Assembly (NCBI GenBank): GCA_046331425.1
Contig: JAXLQU010000005.1
Span: 138,958 to 202,957, forward strand
Origin: JANNUT01 sp046331425
Lineage (GTDB): Bacteria; Acidobacteriota; Polarisedimenticolia; J045
Direction: 5' to 3'
Length of the DNA stretch: 64,000 nt
Shown: one piece after another, positions 27,761-36,385 of the stretch
Position numbering within the stretch: the stretch's first letter is position 1
How the letters are laid out: each line of letters opens with the position of its first letter
Translations under genes and position numbers: made by a program
The notes under the pieces: generated by a model
Told to the model about the DNA's origin: nothing
What the model saw: only the letters and a program-made list of their open reading frames with translations
Databases searched by the model: none

Positions 27761-28776
27761 GGGAGAGGCTCCTCAGGAAGTTGAGCGACACCCACTGCAT
27801 TCTTGCCGGCCGCTTTCACGCGGCGCATCGCCGCATCCCCCGCTTCGAGCACGGTGCGCGCCTCGGGTCCATGCTCCGGCCAGGCCGATACTCCGGTCGA
27901 CGCCGTGAGTTCGAGAAGGTGTCCGCCCGGCATGTCGAACGGCTTGCCGGCGATTTCGCGACGGACGCGCTCCGCCACCTCACGCGCACCATCCAACGAG
28001 GTCCCCGGCAAGAGAATCACGAACTCATCGCCACCGTATCGAAACAACTGGTCGATGCTGCGCACGCAACGCCGCATTCGGACCGAGGCCTCATAGAGTG
28101 CACGAGACCCGGCGCCGTGTCCGAATCGGGTGTTGACCTCTTTGAGGTTGTCCATGTCGACGAAGATCAACCCGAAGCGGCCGTTGAATCGTCGTGCACG
28201 CTCGGTCTCATCGTCGATGCTTCGATCCAGATGGCGCCGGTTGAAACAATCGGCCGTGTCGTCGCGAATCGCGAGGTCGCGCAGCGCTTCGACCACACGA
28301 AGATTGTCGAGCGCAGGTTTCAATTCTGCGGCGAGGCGACCAGCCTGGGTCCCGATCTCCGCGTCGATCCTGATGCTCGGTCCGAATACCAACAGCAGCA
28401 GGCCGTCGAAGCCGGGGCTGGCATGCAACGGCACCAAAAGCGCCTCGCCCAGCTCAGGCAACGAACCAGGCTCTCCTGTCGGCACCAGCAGTTCGGCATC
28501 CGCCAGCGTGACCGGCTGGTCCGTCGTCGTCTGGCGAATCAGACCGGCATCCAACAGCGCCAACGGTTCGCGAAGGCCTGACGCTGTCGGTTCCGAATCG
28601 AATCCTCGAAGCAGCAGGTCATCGCCGCCGGCGCTCATCGCATAGGTCAGGACAGCGAGGCCTCCAAAACAGCGGCGCGCGCCGACGGCCAAGGTTTGCA
28701 AACAAGCATCACGCGAGATTTCTCGTGTTGCCGCAAGCAAGACGGCCGTCAGTCGCGGATCGAGTTCACGTTTCAT
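27757..28776 (-). CDS. GAF-like / GGDEF diguanylate cyclase
   Basis: The 339-residue protein ends in a GGDEF domain (about 165-330) with an intact RYGGDEF active site. It also has an RSID product-inhibition I-site (RxxD) just upstream, so it should make cyclic di-GMP and be feedback-inhibited. Residues 1-150 look like a GAF-type sensory domain, without a membrane segment. It lies between a slipin gene and a SPOR gene with four-base overlaps on both sides. This ties c-di-GMP production to membrane and peptidoglycan-associated proteins. The input signal cannot be read from the sequence. Confidence 0.88.
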   Translation of the reverse strand: MKRELDPRLTAVLLAATREISRDACLQTLAVGARRCFGGLAVLTYAMSAGGDDLLLRGFDSEPTASGLREPLALLDAGLIRQTTTDQPVTLADAELLVPTGEPGSLPELGEALLVPLHASPGFDGLLLLVFGPSIRIDAEIGTQAGRLAAELKPALDNLRVVEALRDLAIRDDTADCFNRRHLDRSIDDETERARRFNGRFGLIFVDMDNLKEVNTRFGHGAGSRALYEASVRMRRCVRSIDQLFRYGGDEFVILLPGTSLDGAREVAERVRREIAGKPFDMPGGHLLELTASTGVSAWPEHGPEARTVLEAGDAAMRRVKAAGKNAVGVAQLPEEPLP

Positions 28777-29546
28777 GGCGCGCTGGAATCCCCCAGACGG
28801 CGCATGAGCGCGCCCATGAATTCAACCGGGACCGGGAAGACGATCGTCGAGTTCTTCTCGGTCGCGATCTCGGTCAGCGTTTGGAGATATCTCAGTTGCA
28901 CGGTCAGCGGATTGCCGGCCATCACCCCAGCGGCGTGCGAAAGCGCTTCCGCCGCTTGCTTCTCTCCTTCGGCGTGAATGATCTTGGCGCGTTTCTCACG
29001 CTCGGCCTCGGCCTGACGCGCCATGGCGCGACGCATCTCTTCGGGAAGGTCGACATGCTTGACCTCGACCGCGGACACCTTGATTCCCCACGGATCGGTG
29101 TGGCGGTCGAGGATTTCCTGCAGGCGCACATTGAGCCGATCACGCTCGGAAAGCAGTTCATCCATCTCGACCTGCCCGAGGACCGAGCGCAGCGTTGTCT
29201 GCGAAAGTTGGCTGGTGGCGTAGTGATAGTTCTCGACCTCGAGAATCGCCTTGCGCGGTTCGAACACACGGAAATAGACGACGGCATTCACCTTCACCGA
29301 AACGTTGTCGCGGGTGATGACATCTTGTGGCGGAACGTCGTGGACCACTGTTCTGAGCGAGACACGGATCATGCGATCGACCAGTGGAATCAACAGGAAC
29401 AGCCCTGGGCCATAGTCCCTTTCGCGGATCCGTCCGAGTCGGAACACGACGCCACGTTCGTACTCGGGAAGCACTTTGACCGACTGGGTGAAGATGAAGA
29501 TCCCAAGGAACAATAGGAACAGTATTCCAGGCAGATATGTGGTCAT
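28773..29546 (-). CDS. Slipin / stomatin-like SPFH protein
   Basis: ATG 29544-29546 gives a 257-residue protein with one N-terminal membrane hairpin (YLPGILFLLFLGIFIFTQS). An SPFH/band-7 domain follows (GVVFRLGRIRERDYGPGLFL, then VNAVVYFRVFEPRKAI). A charged coiled coil is at about 185-220 (RRAMARQAEAEREKRAK). Slipins form oligomeric membrane scaffolds and pair with NfeD-type proteases, exactly the arrangement here: the start overlaps the nfeD stop. The final residues keep the slipin motif STIVFPVPVEFM. Start choice rests on the overlap and the membrane segment; the frame extends further to 29672. Confidence 0.92.
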   Translation of the reverse strand: MTTYLPGILFLLFLGIFIFTQSVKVLPEYERGVVFRLGRIRERDYGPGLFLLIPLVDRMIRVSLRTVVHDVPPQDVITRDNVSVKVNAVVYFRVFEPRKAILEVENYHYATSQLSQTTLRSVLGQVEMDELLSERDRLNVRLQEILDRHTDPWGIKVSAVEVKHVDLPEEMRRAMARQAEAEREKRAKIIHAEGEKQAAEALSHAAGVMAGNPLTVQLRYLQTLTEIATEKNSTIVFPVPVEFMGALMRRLGDSSAP

Positions 29547-30862
29547 CGTCGGCTCGCTCCAGACTCGTCGTCGGTGGGCGCCAGCGGCTCCACCGTCAGC
29601 TGCAATCCCTTGGCGCCTACCACCCGGACCCGTGTTCCGGCGGGCGTCGGACGCTCGGACTTCGCACTCCACAACTCACCGTGCACGAACACCTTTCCCT
29701 CCGGAGCGAGTTCTGTATTTGTCACCGCGATGGCGCCGATCATCTGCTCACGCCCGGTCATGACGGGCGAGCGCTGAGCGCGCGACACGATCCAGGTCAC
29801 CGCGCTCAGGGCCCCGATCAACGTCAGCGCAACCGGGACCAGTGATCCGAGCGGCAGGGATAATCCGGGAACGCCTCGCGGGAACAGAAGATACAAGCCG
29901 ACGAGTATTGCGGCCCCGCCGCCCAACGACAGCATTCCGTAGGAGGTCACCTTGATCTCAAGAATGAACATCACGACACCGACCGCAATCAATGCCGCCG
30001 CCAGGAAGTTGACCGGAAGAATCGAAGAGCCATAGAGGAACACCAACAGCGCGACCACGCCCACCACACCCGGCAGAATCAGGCCCGGATGCGTCAGTTC
30101 GATGTAGATCGCGAGCGTCGCGATGCTCAACAACAACGCCATCACCACCGGGTGCAGGACGACTCCAGCGATTCGCTTACCCCACTCGATCTCGTGCCGC
30201 ACGATCGTCGCGTTGGCCAACTCGAGCGTCACGCGAGAGCCGTCGGGACGTACCACGATCCTTCCGTCGAGTTGGCGAAGCAGATCCTTCCCATCGCCGG
30301 CAATCAGATCGATCAATCGATTCTGAAGCGCTTCCTCGGCGGTCCAACTCGTCGCGTCCCGAACCGCACGCTCTGCGATTTCAGGAGGTCGCCCACGCTG
30401 CGTTGCGGTGCTGCGAATCAGCGCGCTCAAGTCCTCGGCAACCTTCTTCAGCGCGATATCGTCGGGCGCGTTCGGACCACCCGCCGTGATCGGATGCGCG
30501 GCACCGGTGCGCGTCAACGGGGACATCGCCGCTATATCGGCAGCCAGCAGCAAGAAGAACCCGGCGGAAGCAGCATGCGCGCCGCGCGGTGCAACGTAGA
30601 CGCAAACCGGGACCGGACTGTTGAGGATGGCGCGCACGATCTGTTCGGAAGCGTCGACCAAACCACCAGGCGTGTCCAGTTCAACGATCACGAGCGCATC
30701 GTTTTTTTTCGCGGCCGTGTCGAGTACATCCTCGATGATCGCGGCCGTGACACCGTGGATCATTCCTTCGTGGCGATACAGCCGCACGCTCGCTGCCGCC
30801 GCCGTGGCCATGGCGCATTGGAGCAGCGCGATTAAGACCACACCGAAACGGCGCGCGAACAT
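29543..30862 (-). CDS. NfeD-type membrane serine protease
   Basis: The 439-residue protein has a signal peptide (VVLIALLQCAMATAAAAS) and a periplasmic ClpP-like protease domain. That domain has ELDTPGGLVDASEQIVRAIL and the nucleophile region GAHAASAGFFLLLAAD. About five membrane helices (230-370) follow, then a C-terminal NfeD OB-fold (IGAIAVTNTELAPEGKVFV). Such proteases cleave hydrophobic C-termini of slipins, whose gene is next. ATG 30860-30862 overlaps the aminotransferase stop by one base; the longer frame to 31210 runs inside that gene and was rejected. This is the long NfeD1b-type architecture. Confidence 0.93.
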   Translation of the reverse strand: MFARRFGVVLIALLQCAMATAAAASVRLYRHEGMIHGVTAAIIEDVLDTAAKKNDALVIVELDTPGGLVDASEQIVRAILNSPVPVCVYVAPRGAHAASAGFFLLLAADIAAMSPLTRTGAAHPITAGGPNAPDDIALKKVAEDLSALIRSTATQRGRPPEIAERAVRDATSWTAEEALQNRLIDLIAGDGKDLLRQLDGRIVVRPDGSRVTLELANATIVRHEIEWGKRIAGVVLHPVVMALLLSIATLAIYIELTHPGLILPGVVGVVALLVFLYGSSILPVNFLAAALIAVGVVMFILEIKVTSYGMLSLGGGAAILVGLYLLFPRGVPGLSLPLGSLVPVALTLIGALSAVTWIVSRAQRSPVMTGREQMIGAIAVTNTELAPEGKVFVHGELWSAKSERPTPAGTRVRVVGAKGLQLTVEPLAPTDDESGASRR

Positions 30863-32058
30863 CAAGACACCACGGCGCGCCGACGGGACGCGAAGCGCGC
30901 CATCCGCTGCAGCCCTTCGCGCAGATTCTGCTCCGAGGTGGCGTAGCTGATGCGCAGGAATCCCGGAGCGCCGAACGCTTCGCCTGGGATTGTCGAGACA
31001 GACTCCTCGGCCAACAGCCGGCGGCAGAACTCTGCGCTGCTTGGAACGTCGGCGTGCCGGCACAGCTGACTCACATCTGGAAATGCATAGAACGCGCCGC
31101 GCGGTGGAACGAGCGAAACACCTGGCATCTCTCGAAGCTCTTTCACCACGAGTGCGCGACGGCGTGTGTACTCGTCCAGCATCGCGGCGGGCGAATCCGA
31201 GGCACCGCACAAGGCGGCGAGCGCAGCGTGCTGCGATGGCGAGGGGGCTTGAGTGGTGTCATGGCTCTGCACCGTCAACATCGCCTTCGTCACGGATGGC
31301 GAAGCGATCGAGTAGCCGACCCGCCAGCCGGTCATCGCGAAGGTCTTGCTGAACGACGAAACCACAATCAACCGCTCACCAAGAATTCCGCGGAAGGACA
31401 ACAAACCTGCCTGAGGTGCGGCATCGTAGACGAACAACTCGTAGGTTTCGTCGCTGATCACCCACAGGTCGCGTTCGACGGCAAGGCGTGCGATTGCTTC
31501 GGCCTCTTCTGGAGGCAACAACCCGCCGGTCGGATTGCAGGGTGCATTCACGATCACGGCCCGCGTATTCGGGGTCAGCGCTTCTGACAACGCGGCGGCG
31601 CGCAGCGTGAATCCGTCGTCGGCTCGCGTCGGCACGAAGATCGGATTCCCTCCGGCCAACTTGACCTGATCGGGAAACGAAACCCAATACGGCGAGTAGA
31701 TCGCGACGTCGTCACCCGGTTCGATCAGCGCCAGGGCTGCGGCAAACAAAATCGGCTTGCCACCGGGCCCGACAGTCACTTCTTCGCGTCCGACCGTCAC
31801 TCCACTGCGACCGGTGTAGTGTGAGGCGATCGCCTGTCGCAGTTCATCGATGCCGGCCGGGGTGGTGTAGTGGGTGAACCCGGAGTTGATGGCATCCACG
31901 CCGGCCTGGCTGGCAATCGGCGGGGTGTCGAAGTCGGGTTCTCCTGGCCCGAAGTCGATCACATCGCGTCCCTCTCGCCGGAGTCGATCGGCCTCGGCCT
32001 TCATTGCCAAGGTTGCCGATGGTGTGACGCGCCCCAGTCGAGTGGCTAGTCGTCTCAT
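30862..32058 (-). CDS. Class I/II aminotransferase (aspartate-type)
   Basis: The 398-residue PLP enzyme opens with LATRLGRVTPSATLAMKAEA and IDFGPGEPDFDTP, which are typical of the thermostable aspartate/prephenate aminotransferase subgroup (1-gamma). The PLP-binding Lys lies in SSFSKTFAMTGWRVGYS, and NAPCNPTGG binds cofactor. It likely exchanges amino groups between aspartate or aromatic precursors and 2-oxoglutarate. Substrate cannot be fixed from sequence by eye. The gene is embedded between coaD (four-base overlap) and nfeD (one-base overlap), an unrelated pair, so this is probably a transcriptional convenience. Confidence 0.9.
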   Translation of the reverse strand: MRRLATRLGRVTPSATLAMKAEADRLRREGRDVIDFGPGEPDFDTPPIASQAGVDAINSGFTHYTTPAGIDELRQAIASHYTGRSGVTVGREEVTVGPGGKPILFAAALALIEPGDDVAIYSPYWVSFPDQVKLAGGNPIFVPTRADDGFTLRAAALSEALTPNTRAVIVNAPCNPTGGLLPPEEAEAIARLAVERDLWVISDETYELFVYDAAPQAGLLSFRGILGERLIVVSSFSKTFAMTGWRVGYSIASPSVTKAMLTVQSHDTTQAPSPSQHAALAALCGASDSPAAMLDEYTRRRALVVKELREMPGVSLVPPRGAFYAFPDVSQLCRHADVPSSAEFCRRLLAEESVSTIPGEAFGAPGFLRISYATSEQNLREGLQRMARFASRRRAVVS

Positions 32059-32579
32059 CGTGGGGCCTGGCCCGCGATGCCATCTCCCGGAAGTCGGCGT
32101 TTCAACGCAGCCAATGCGGCGGGAGGCACCAAGCCCGAAACGTCGCCGCCGAATCGGGCGATTTCTCGAACCAAGCGCGACGAGATGAATCCGACATCCT
32201 CACCCGGTGTGAGAAACATGGTTTCCAGCGCTGAGTACAAGCGTCGATTCATGACCGCCAGTTGCAGTTCGTACTCGAAGTCGGAAATCGCGCGCAGGCC
32301 GCGCACGACCACCGTGGCGCCCTCGCGTTTTGCAAAGTCGACCAACAGGCCTTCGAAGGCGATCACGCGGACTCCTGTCAGGCCCGCCTCGCGCACGCTC
32401 GCTTCGAACACATCCCGCCGCTCCTCGGCGGAAAACAGCGGCGCCTTGCTGCTGTTGCGGAGCACTCCCACGATCAAGTCGCCGAAGATATTCGAGGCGC
32501 GGCGTGCGATATCCAGATGCCCGTTGGTCACCGGGTCGAACGAGCCCGGGTAGATTGCCACCCGGTGTCCGGGGCTCAT
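32055..32579 (-). CDS. coaD: Phosphopantetheine adenylyltransferase
   Basis: CoaD adenylates 4'-phosphopantetheine to dephospho-CoA, the penultimate step of CoA synthesis. The 174-residue enzyme has the nucleotidyltransferase motif AIYPGSFDPVTNGHLDI near the N-terminus and the C-terminal ISSRLVREIARFGGDVSGLV, both characteristic. GLRAISDFEYELQLAVMN is also a family block. Length is typical, and the start overlaps the recN stop by four bases. No anomaly was seen. Confidence 0.97.
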   Translation of the reverse strand: MSPGHRVAIYPGSFDPVTNGHLDIARRASNIFGDLIVGVLRNSSKAPLFSAEERRDVFEASVREAGLTGVRVIAFEGLLVDFAKREGATVVVRGLRAISDFEYELQLAVMNRRLYSALETMFLTPGEDVGFISSRLVREIARFGGDVSGLVPPAALAALKRRLPGDGIAGQAPR

Positions 32580-34290
32580 GAGGTCGACTCTGACGACCCG
32601 GGCCGATCAGCGCGCAGCATCGCCTCGGCGTGGCGGCGCGCCGTTTCGGTGACGTAACTCCCTCCCAGCATGCGGGCCACCTCCTCGACTCGATCGTCCT
32701 CGTCATCCAACGGCCTTACCACCACGACCGTGCGCCCTGCTTTGAGCTTCTTGCTGACATGCAGGTGCGTCTGAGCACGGACCGCAACCTGCGGCAGATG
32801 CGTGATGCAAATCACTTGGTGATGCGATGCGACGCGAACCAAGAACTCGCCGAGCTTGTCCGCGGCATCGCCGCCAAGCCCTTGGTCGATTTCGTCGAAC
32901 AACAGTGTACGCCGCGACAGCCCGCCTTCGAGTGCGATATCGAGCGCCAGCATCACACGCGAAAGCTCGCCTCCCGAGGCCACCTTGCGCAGCGGGCGTG
33001 CCGGTTCACCCGGATTGGCGGCAAGCAGGAATTCGACCGCATCGACCCCGTCCGCACCTGCCGCCGCGAACGCCGTGGCGGTGAGATCGAGCGGCGCGAC
33101 CGCGACATCGAGCCGCGCTTGTTTCATCGCGAGTTGGGCCAGGAGTCCTGCGATCGTTGCCCCAAATCTCTCGGCCGCCGCAAGCCGGGCCGCGCTGAGT
33201 TTCTCGGCAGCGCTGCGATAGTCGCTCAGCAGGCGATCGCGCTGCAGGGCAAGCTCAGCTTCGGAACCTGTCTGGCTTTCCAACTCGTCGAGTTCGCGCC
33301 TGAGCGCGTCGGCGCCAGCCACGATCTGATCGAGCTCGGCGCCCTCGAAGCGGCGGCGCAATCGCTCCAACGCAACCAACCGCTCTTCGAGCTCGGCCAA
33401 CCCGCCGGGATCGGCGCTCATTGCGTCGAGGTGATCGCGGATATCGGAAGCCGCTTCCTGCAAGGCAGCCCGGACATCATCGAGTCGATCGGCCAGTTCG
33501 CCGATTTGCGGGTCGTGCGCGGCCAGCGCACGCCGTCGCCGGGCCGCGGCGTGTACTTCTCGAGCGCGGCGCCTTCCCCCTCGTACACGGCATCGAGTGC
33601 ACCTTGCAGCGACTCGGCGATCGCCTCCGCATGTCGGAGTCGGTCGCGCTCGAGGCGCAGCTTTTCTTCTTCTCCTGGCAGCGGGCGAATCGTTTCGATC
33701 TCGGAGACTCGGAAGCGAAGCAAGTCGACGCGTGCGGCGCGCTGGGCTGCTTTCTCCGCCAACTCATTGAGCCGTCCAACTGTTTCGCGCAACGCGCCAT
33801 GCACTCGACGCAGTTCGGCCAGCAGCAGCTCGGTGCCGCCGAAACGATCCAGCAAGGTGCGATGCGACTCGGGAGACAGCAGCGTGTGTGGCTCGTTCTG
33901 TCCGTGCATCTCGAGCAACCCGGCAGTCAATTCCTTCAACATTGCGATCGTGATCGACTGCCCGTTGACCAGCACCTTCGTCCGGCCGTCCGCGGTCAGT
34001 TCGCGGCGAATCAGCAACTCGCCACCGGGCGTCTCGTATCCGGCGCGCGACAACCGCTGTTGGAGGTCGGGGCGCGACGTGATGTCGAACATGGCCTCGA
34101 CCAGTGCGCGCTCCTCGCCCTGTCGGACGAGAGCGCTCTCGCCGCGCCCGGCCAGCGCCAACCCGATCGCGCCGCTGATCAAAGACTTCCCCGCACCGGT
34201 TTCACCGGTGATCAGGTTCAGCCCTGGCCCGAACTCCAATTGAACGTCGCGGGCGAGCACCAGGTTTTCTATTCGCAACAGTCGCAGCAT
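32576..34290 (-). CDS. recN: DNA repair ATPase RecN, single-base frameshift
   Basis: RecN is an SMC-like ATPase that acts at double-strand breaks. The N-terminal half starts at ATG 34288-34290 (MLRLLRIENLVLARDVQLEF) with Walker A GETGAGKSLISGA, the Q-loop MHGQNEPHTLL and the first coiled coil. The C-terminal half, in another frame, has the ABC signature ASGGELSRVMLALDIAL and Walker B LLFDEIDQGLGG. The frames join if one base is restored near 33555: EKxHAAARRRRALAAHDPQIG then reads on. The whole span is about 571 codons, normal for RecN, so a one-base deletion in the sequence is likely. It is first of the recN-coaD chain. Confidence 0.9.
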
Positions 34291-34364
34291 GGGCCTGGTT
34301 CTTCGGCAGCAAAACGAACCGCGCAGTGTGGATCTGGATCGATCTCAACCAATGACGTGTGAGC

Positions 34365-34394
34365 AGGTTAGCACCCGCGCCGAAAGCCGGTCAA
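34365..34394 (-). promoter_or_regulatory. Candidate promoter of the recN-coaD chain
   Basis: TTGACC (34389-34394) and TAACCT (34365-34370) on the minus strand are separated by 18 bases. The -35 box overlaps the DUF423 stop codon. A start near 34358 would leave a leader of about 68 bases before recN. No clear LexA box was recognised. The match is by eye and modest. Confidence 0.35.
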
Positions 34395-34825
34395 CGCGCG
34401 CGCGTCAGCCGGCTACCCGCGATCGCAACCAAAAGCCACCCAAGCATGAACGAGACGCCACCGAACGGGGTGATCGCGCCGAACCAACGCGGCGCACCCA
34501 CCGCCATCAAGTACAGGCTGCCGCTGAACAACAGCGTCCCGATCGCCATCAGCCAACCGGCAGCGCGCGCCATTCGCCCCTGAGCGCTCCCCGCCAGCCA
34601 CGCCACCACGAGCAGCGCGACCGCGTGGACGAGTTGATAGCGGACCCCGGTGTCGAAGGCTGCCAACAGACTGTCGTCGATCCGGCCCTTCAAGCCATGC
34701 GCACCGAACGCGCCCAAGGCCACCCCGCTGAGGCCGGATACCGAACCGAACCACCAGAGGGTGCGCTCCGGCGCGCAGACGGGAGCGCTCGGCGAGGGGT
34801 GTGTGGTCATCTTGACCCCGATCAC
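34391..34825 (-). CDS. DUF423 membrane protein
   Basis: The 144-residue product is a DUF423 (YgdD/YwdK) family protein with four predicted membrane helices. The conserved GLSGVALGAFGAHGLKGR comes first and FAITPFGG-type sequence (WFGAITPFGGVSFMLGWL) comes near the end. The family has no firmly assigned molecular role. GTG 34823-34825 overlaps the preceding stop (GTGA); an ATG at 34808-34810 is an alternative start five codons in. The N-terminal 20 residues are hydrophilic. Confidence 0.85.
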   Translation of the reverse strand: MIGVKMTTHPSPSAPVCAPERTLWWFGSVSGLSGVALGAFGAHGLKGRIDDSLLAAFDTGVRYQLVHAVALLVVAWLAGSAQGRMARAAGWLMAIGTLLFSGSLYLMAVGAPRWFGAITPFGGVSFMLGWLLVAIAGSRLTRAR

Positions 34826-35121
34826 GCTTCGTCGCGGATGCGTTGAACCGCCGCTTCTTCCTGCTCGTCCAGACGCGCACGTTCGCGGCGGTCGTCCTCG
34901 TCGAGTTTCTGCAGCTTTTCCATGTCGGAGCGCTCGACCGCTTTGTCGACCGCACTTTTGAGCGTCAGTTCGTGCTCTGCGCGCCGCGCTTGATACTCCT
35001 TCCGGATCTCTGCGATTCGTTGTTTTTGATCGTCCCTCAGCGAGCGCTGACTCGAACCTCCATCCTTTTCGCGGAGCCGCTCCATCGCCAACTCATAGGC
35101 CGATTTGTATTCGTCGCTCAT
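34822..35121 (-). CDS. Small charged coiled-coil protein of unknown function
   Basis: This 99-residue protein is highly charged, with about half Asp, Glu, Lys and Arg. Its heptad pattern runs from about residue 28 to 95 (KQRIAEIRKEYQARRAEHE and KLQKLDEDDRRERARLDEQ), so it should be one long helix or a helical hairpin. There is no signal peptide, Cys or membrane segment. I do not recognise the family. It is 9 bases after the SDR gene and overlaps DUF423 by four bases, so it is likely co-expressed with both. Coding is supported by the clean overlaps and codon pattern. Confidence 0.7.
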   Translation of the reverse strand: MSDEYKSAYELAMERLREKDGGSSQRSLRDDQKQRIAEIRKEYQARRAEHELTLKSAVDKAVERSDMEKLQKLDEDDRRERARLDEQEEAAVQRIRDEA

Positions 35122-35130
35122 CGATTCACC

Positions 35131-35928
35131 TCAGGCGCGCTCGCGGCGCGCCAATGCCGCAGCACCGGCGATCACCACACTCGACGGTAGCCACTGGACC
35201 AGTCTGGCGATGACACGGTTGACCATCCCCGGAACCACCTGCCGTCGACCGGCATCGTACGCACCGAGTGCGACGCGCACGACGCGCTCGGGTGATGTCT
35301 TCCACTTGGCAACACTCCAGCGGGCATCGGCCACCTCGCCGAACTCAGTCGGCACCGGGCCGGGACAGAGAGCCAGCATCCGGATGCCGCGCGCACGAGC
35401 CTCGGCACCAACCCCCAACGACCACGAGCGCAGGAATGCTTTCGTCGCGCCATAGGTTGCAAACCATGGGATCGGTTGAAACGCCGCGGTGCTCACCACA
35501 TGGATCACTCCTCGGCCAGGGGCCGCGGCGAGCGTGTCCCACAAGCCGTGCACGAGATGCGTGGGCGTGACCGCGTTGAGCAACATCATCTGCTCTTGCG
35601 TGCTCCACGGGTCATCGACGAAAGCACCGTGTCGCCCGAACCCCGCATTGTTGACCAAGAGGTCGACGGCCGGCACACCGGGTGTCGCAAGGTCGGCCAA
35701 CAACTGCCGTGGACCTTCCAAGCTCGCAAGATCACAGACCAGCACGCGACAACTGACACCATGCAGGCTTGTGAGATGGTCGCTCAACTGTGCGAGACGT
35801 TCGCCACGCCGCGCCACGAGTGTCAACACACGAGCGCGTCGCGCCAGTTGGTGTGCGAACTCTTGTCCGATCCCCGAGGAGGCGCCAGTAATCACGCAGT
35901 GCTCGTAACGGGCTGATGCGAGTTTCAT
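35131..35928 (-). CDS. Short-chain dehydrogenase/reductase
   Basis: The 265-residue classical SDR has the cofactor motif GASSGIGQEFAHQLARR, the structural LLVNNAGFGRHG, and a catalytic YGATKAF (YxxxK) with an upstream Ser in HVVSTAAFQP. RRGERL after the second strand suggests NADP(H) preference. A hydrophobic C-terminal segment (MVNRVIARLVQWLPSSVVIAG) may attach it to the membrane, as in DltE/ketoreductase-like SDRs acting on lipids. The substrate is unknown. It is followed closely by the coiled-coil gene. Confidence 0.88.
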   Translation of the reverse strand: MKLASARYEHCVITGASSGIGQEFAHQLARRARVLTLVARRGERLAQLSDHLTSLHGVSCRVLVCDLASLEGPRQLLADLATPGVPAVDLLVNNAGFGRHGAFVDDPWSTQEQMMLLNAVTPTHLVHGLWDTLAAAPGRGVIHVVSTAAFQPIPWFATYGATKAFLRSWSLGVGAEARARGIRMLALCPGPVPTEFGEVADARWSVAKWKTSPERVVRVALGAYDAGRRQVVPGMVNRVIARLVQWLPSSVVIAGAAALARRERA

Positions 35929-35929
35929 C

Positions 35930-36385
35930 TCATGGCTTCCGATTGGCGTCCGCTTGTCGTTCGAGCACCGCTCTGATTTCGTCGACGGACCAAAGTCTGC
36001 CCTGGCCGACGCCAGGACAGAACTTTGCGACCTCGCGCTGCCAAGCTTTGGCGTGCATCACCTCAGGCCAAAACGGCCAGGTGCGGCATTGCGTCGGTCG
36101 AGCGTCGTAGACGGTGCAGCGCTTGCCGCTCAGAAAGCGGCATTCGAGTGCACCGGGAGCGTCGCGGATATGCCAATGCCCGTCGGTCTTGGCGCAGTAT
36201 CTCCGCGTGAACTGCGTGGTGCTCATACCGAGCCCGGCGGCCAAGCGCCGCCGATCTTCCAGGTTCACGAACACGTAACCCATCTGCCCGTGGGAGACAC
36301 AGCATTTCCCGCTCCCCTGGCACTCCCATCGCAGCCCTGCCGCGTACCACGGGGTTGCGGAGGGCAACAGCGTTGCAGCTTTCAT
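35930..36385 (-). CDS. YkgJ-like Cys-cluster (Zn/Fe) protein
   Basis: The 151-residue protein has the N-terminal cluster CQGSGKCCVSHGQMGYVFV. Further Cys residues lie at YCAKTDGHWHI, ECRFLSGKRCTVYDARPTQC and KFCPG. It corresponds to the YkgJ/UPF0153 family of putative zinc- or iron-chelating proteins, with the ARPTQCRTWPFW block diagnostic. The first motif is C-x5-CC, rather than the textbook CxxCxxCC. ATG 36383-36385 overlaps the EamA stop. The function of the family is unclear. Confidence 0.85.
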   Translation of the reverse strand: MKAATLLPSATPWYAAGLRWECQGSGKCCVSHGQMGYVFVNLEDRRRLAAGLGMSTTQFTRRYCAKTDGHWHIRDAPGALECRFLSGKRCTVYDARPTQCRTWPFWPEVMHAKAWQREVAKFCPGVGQGRLWSVDEIRAVLERQADANRKP

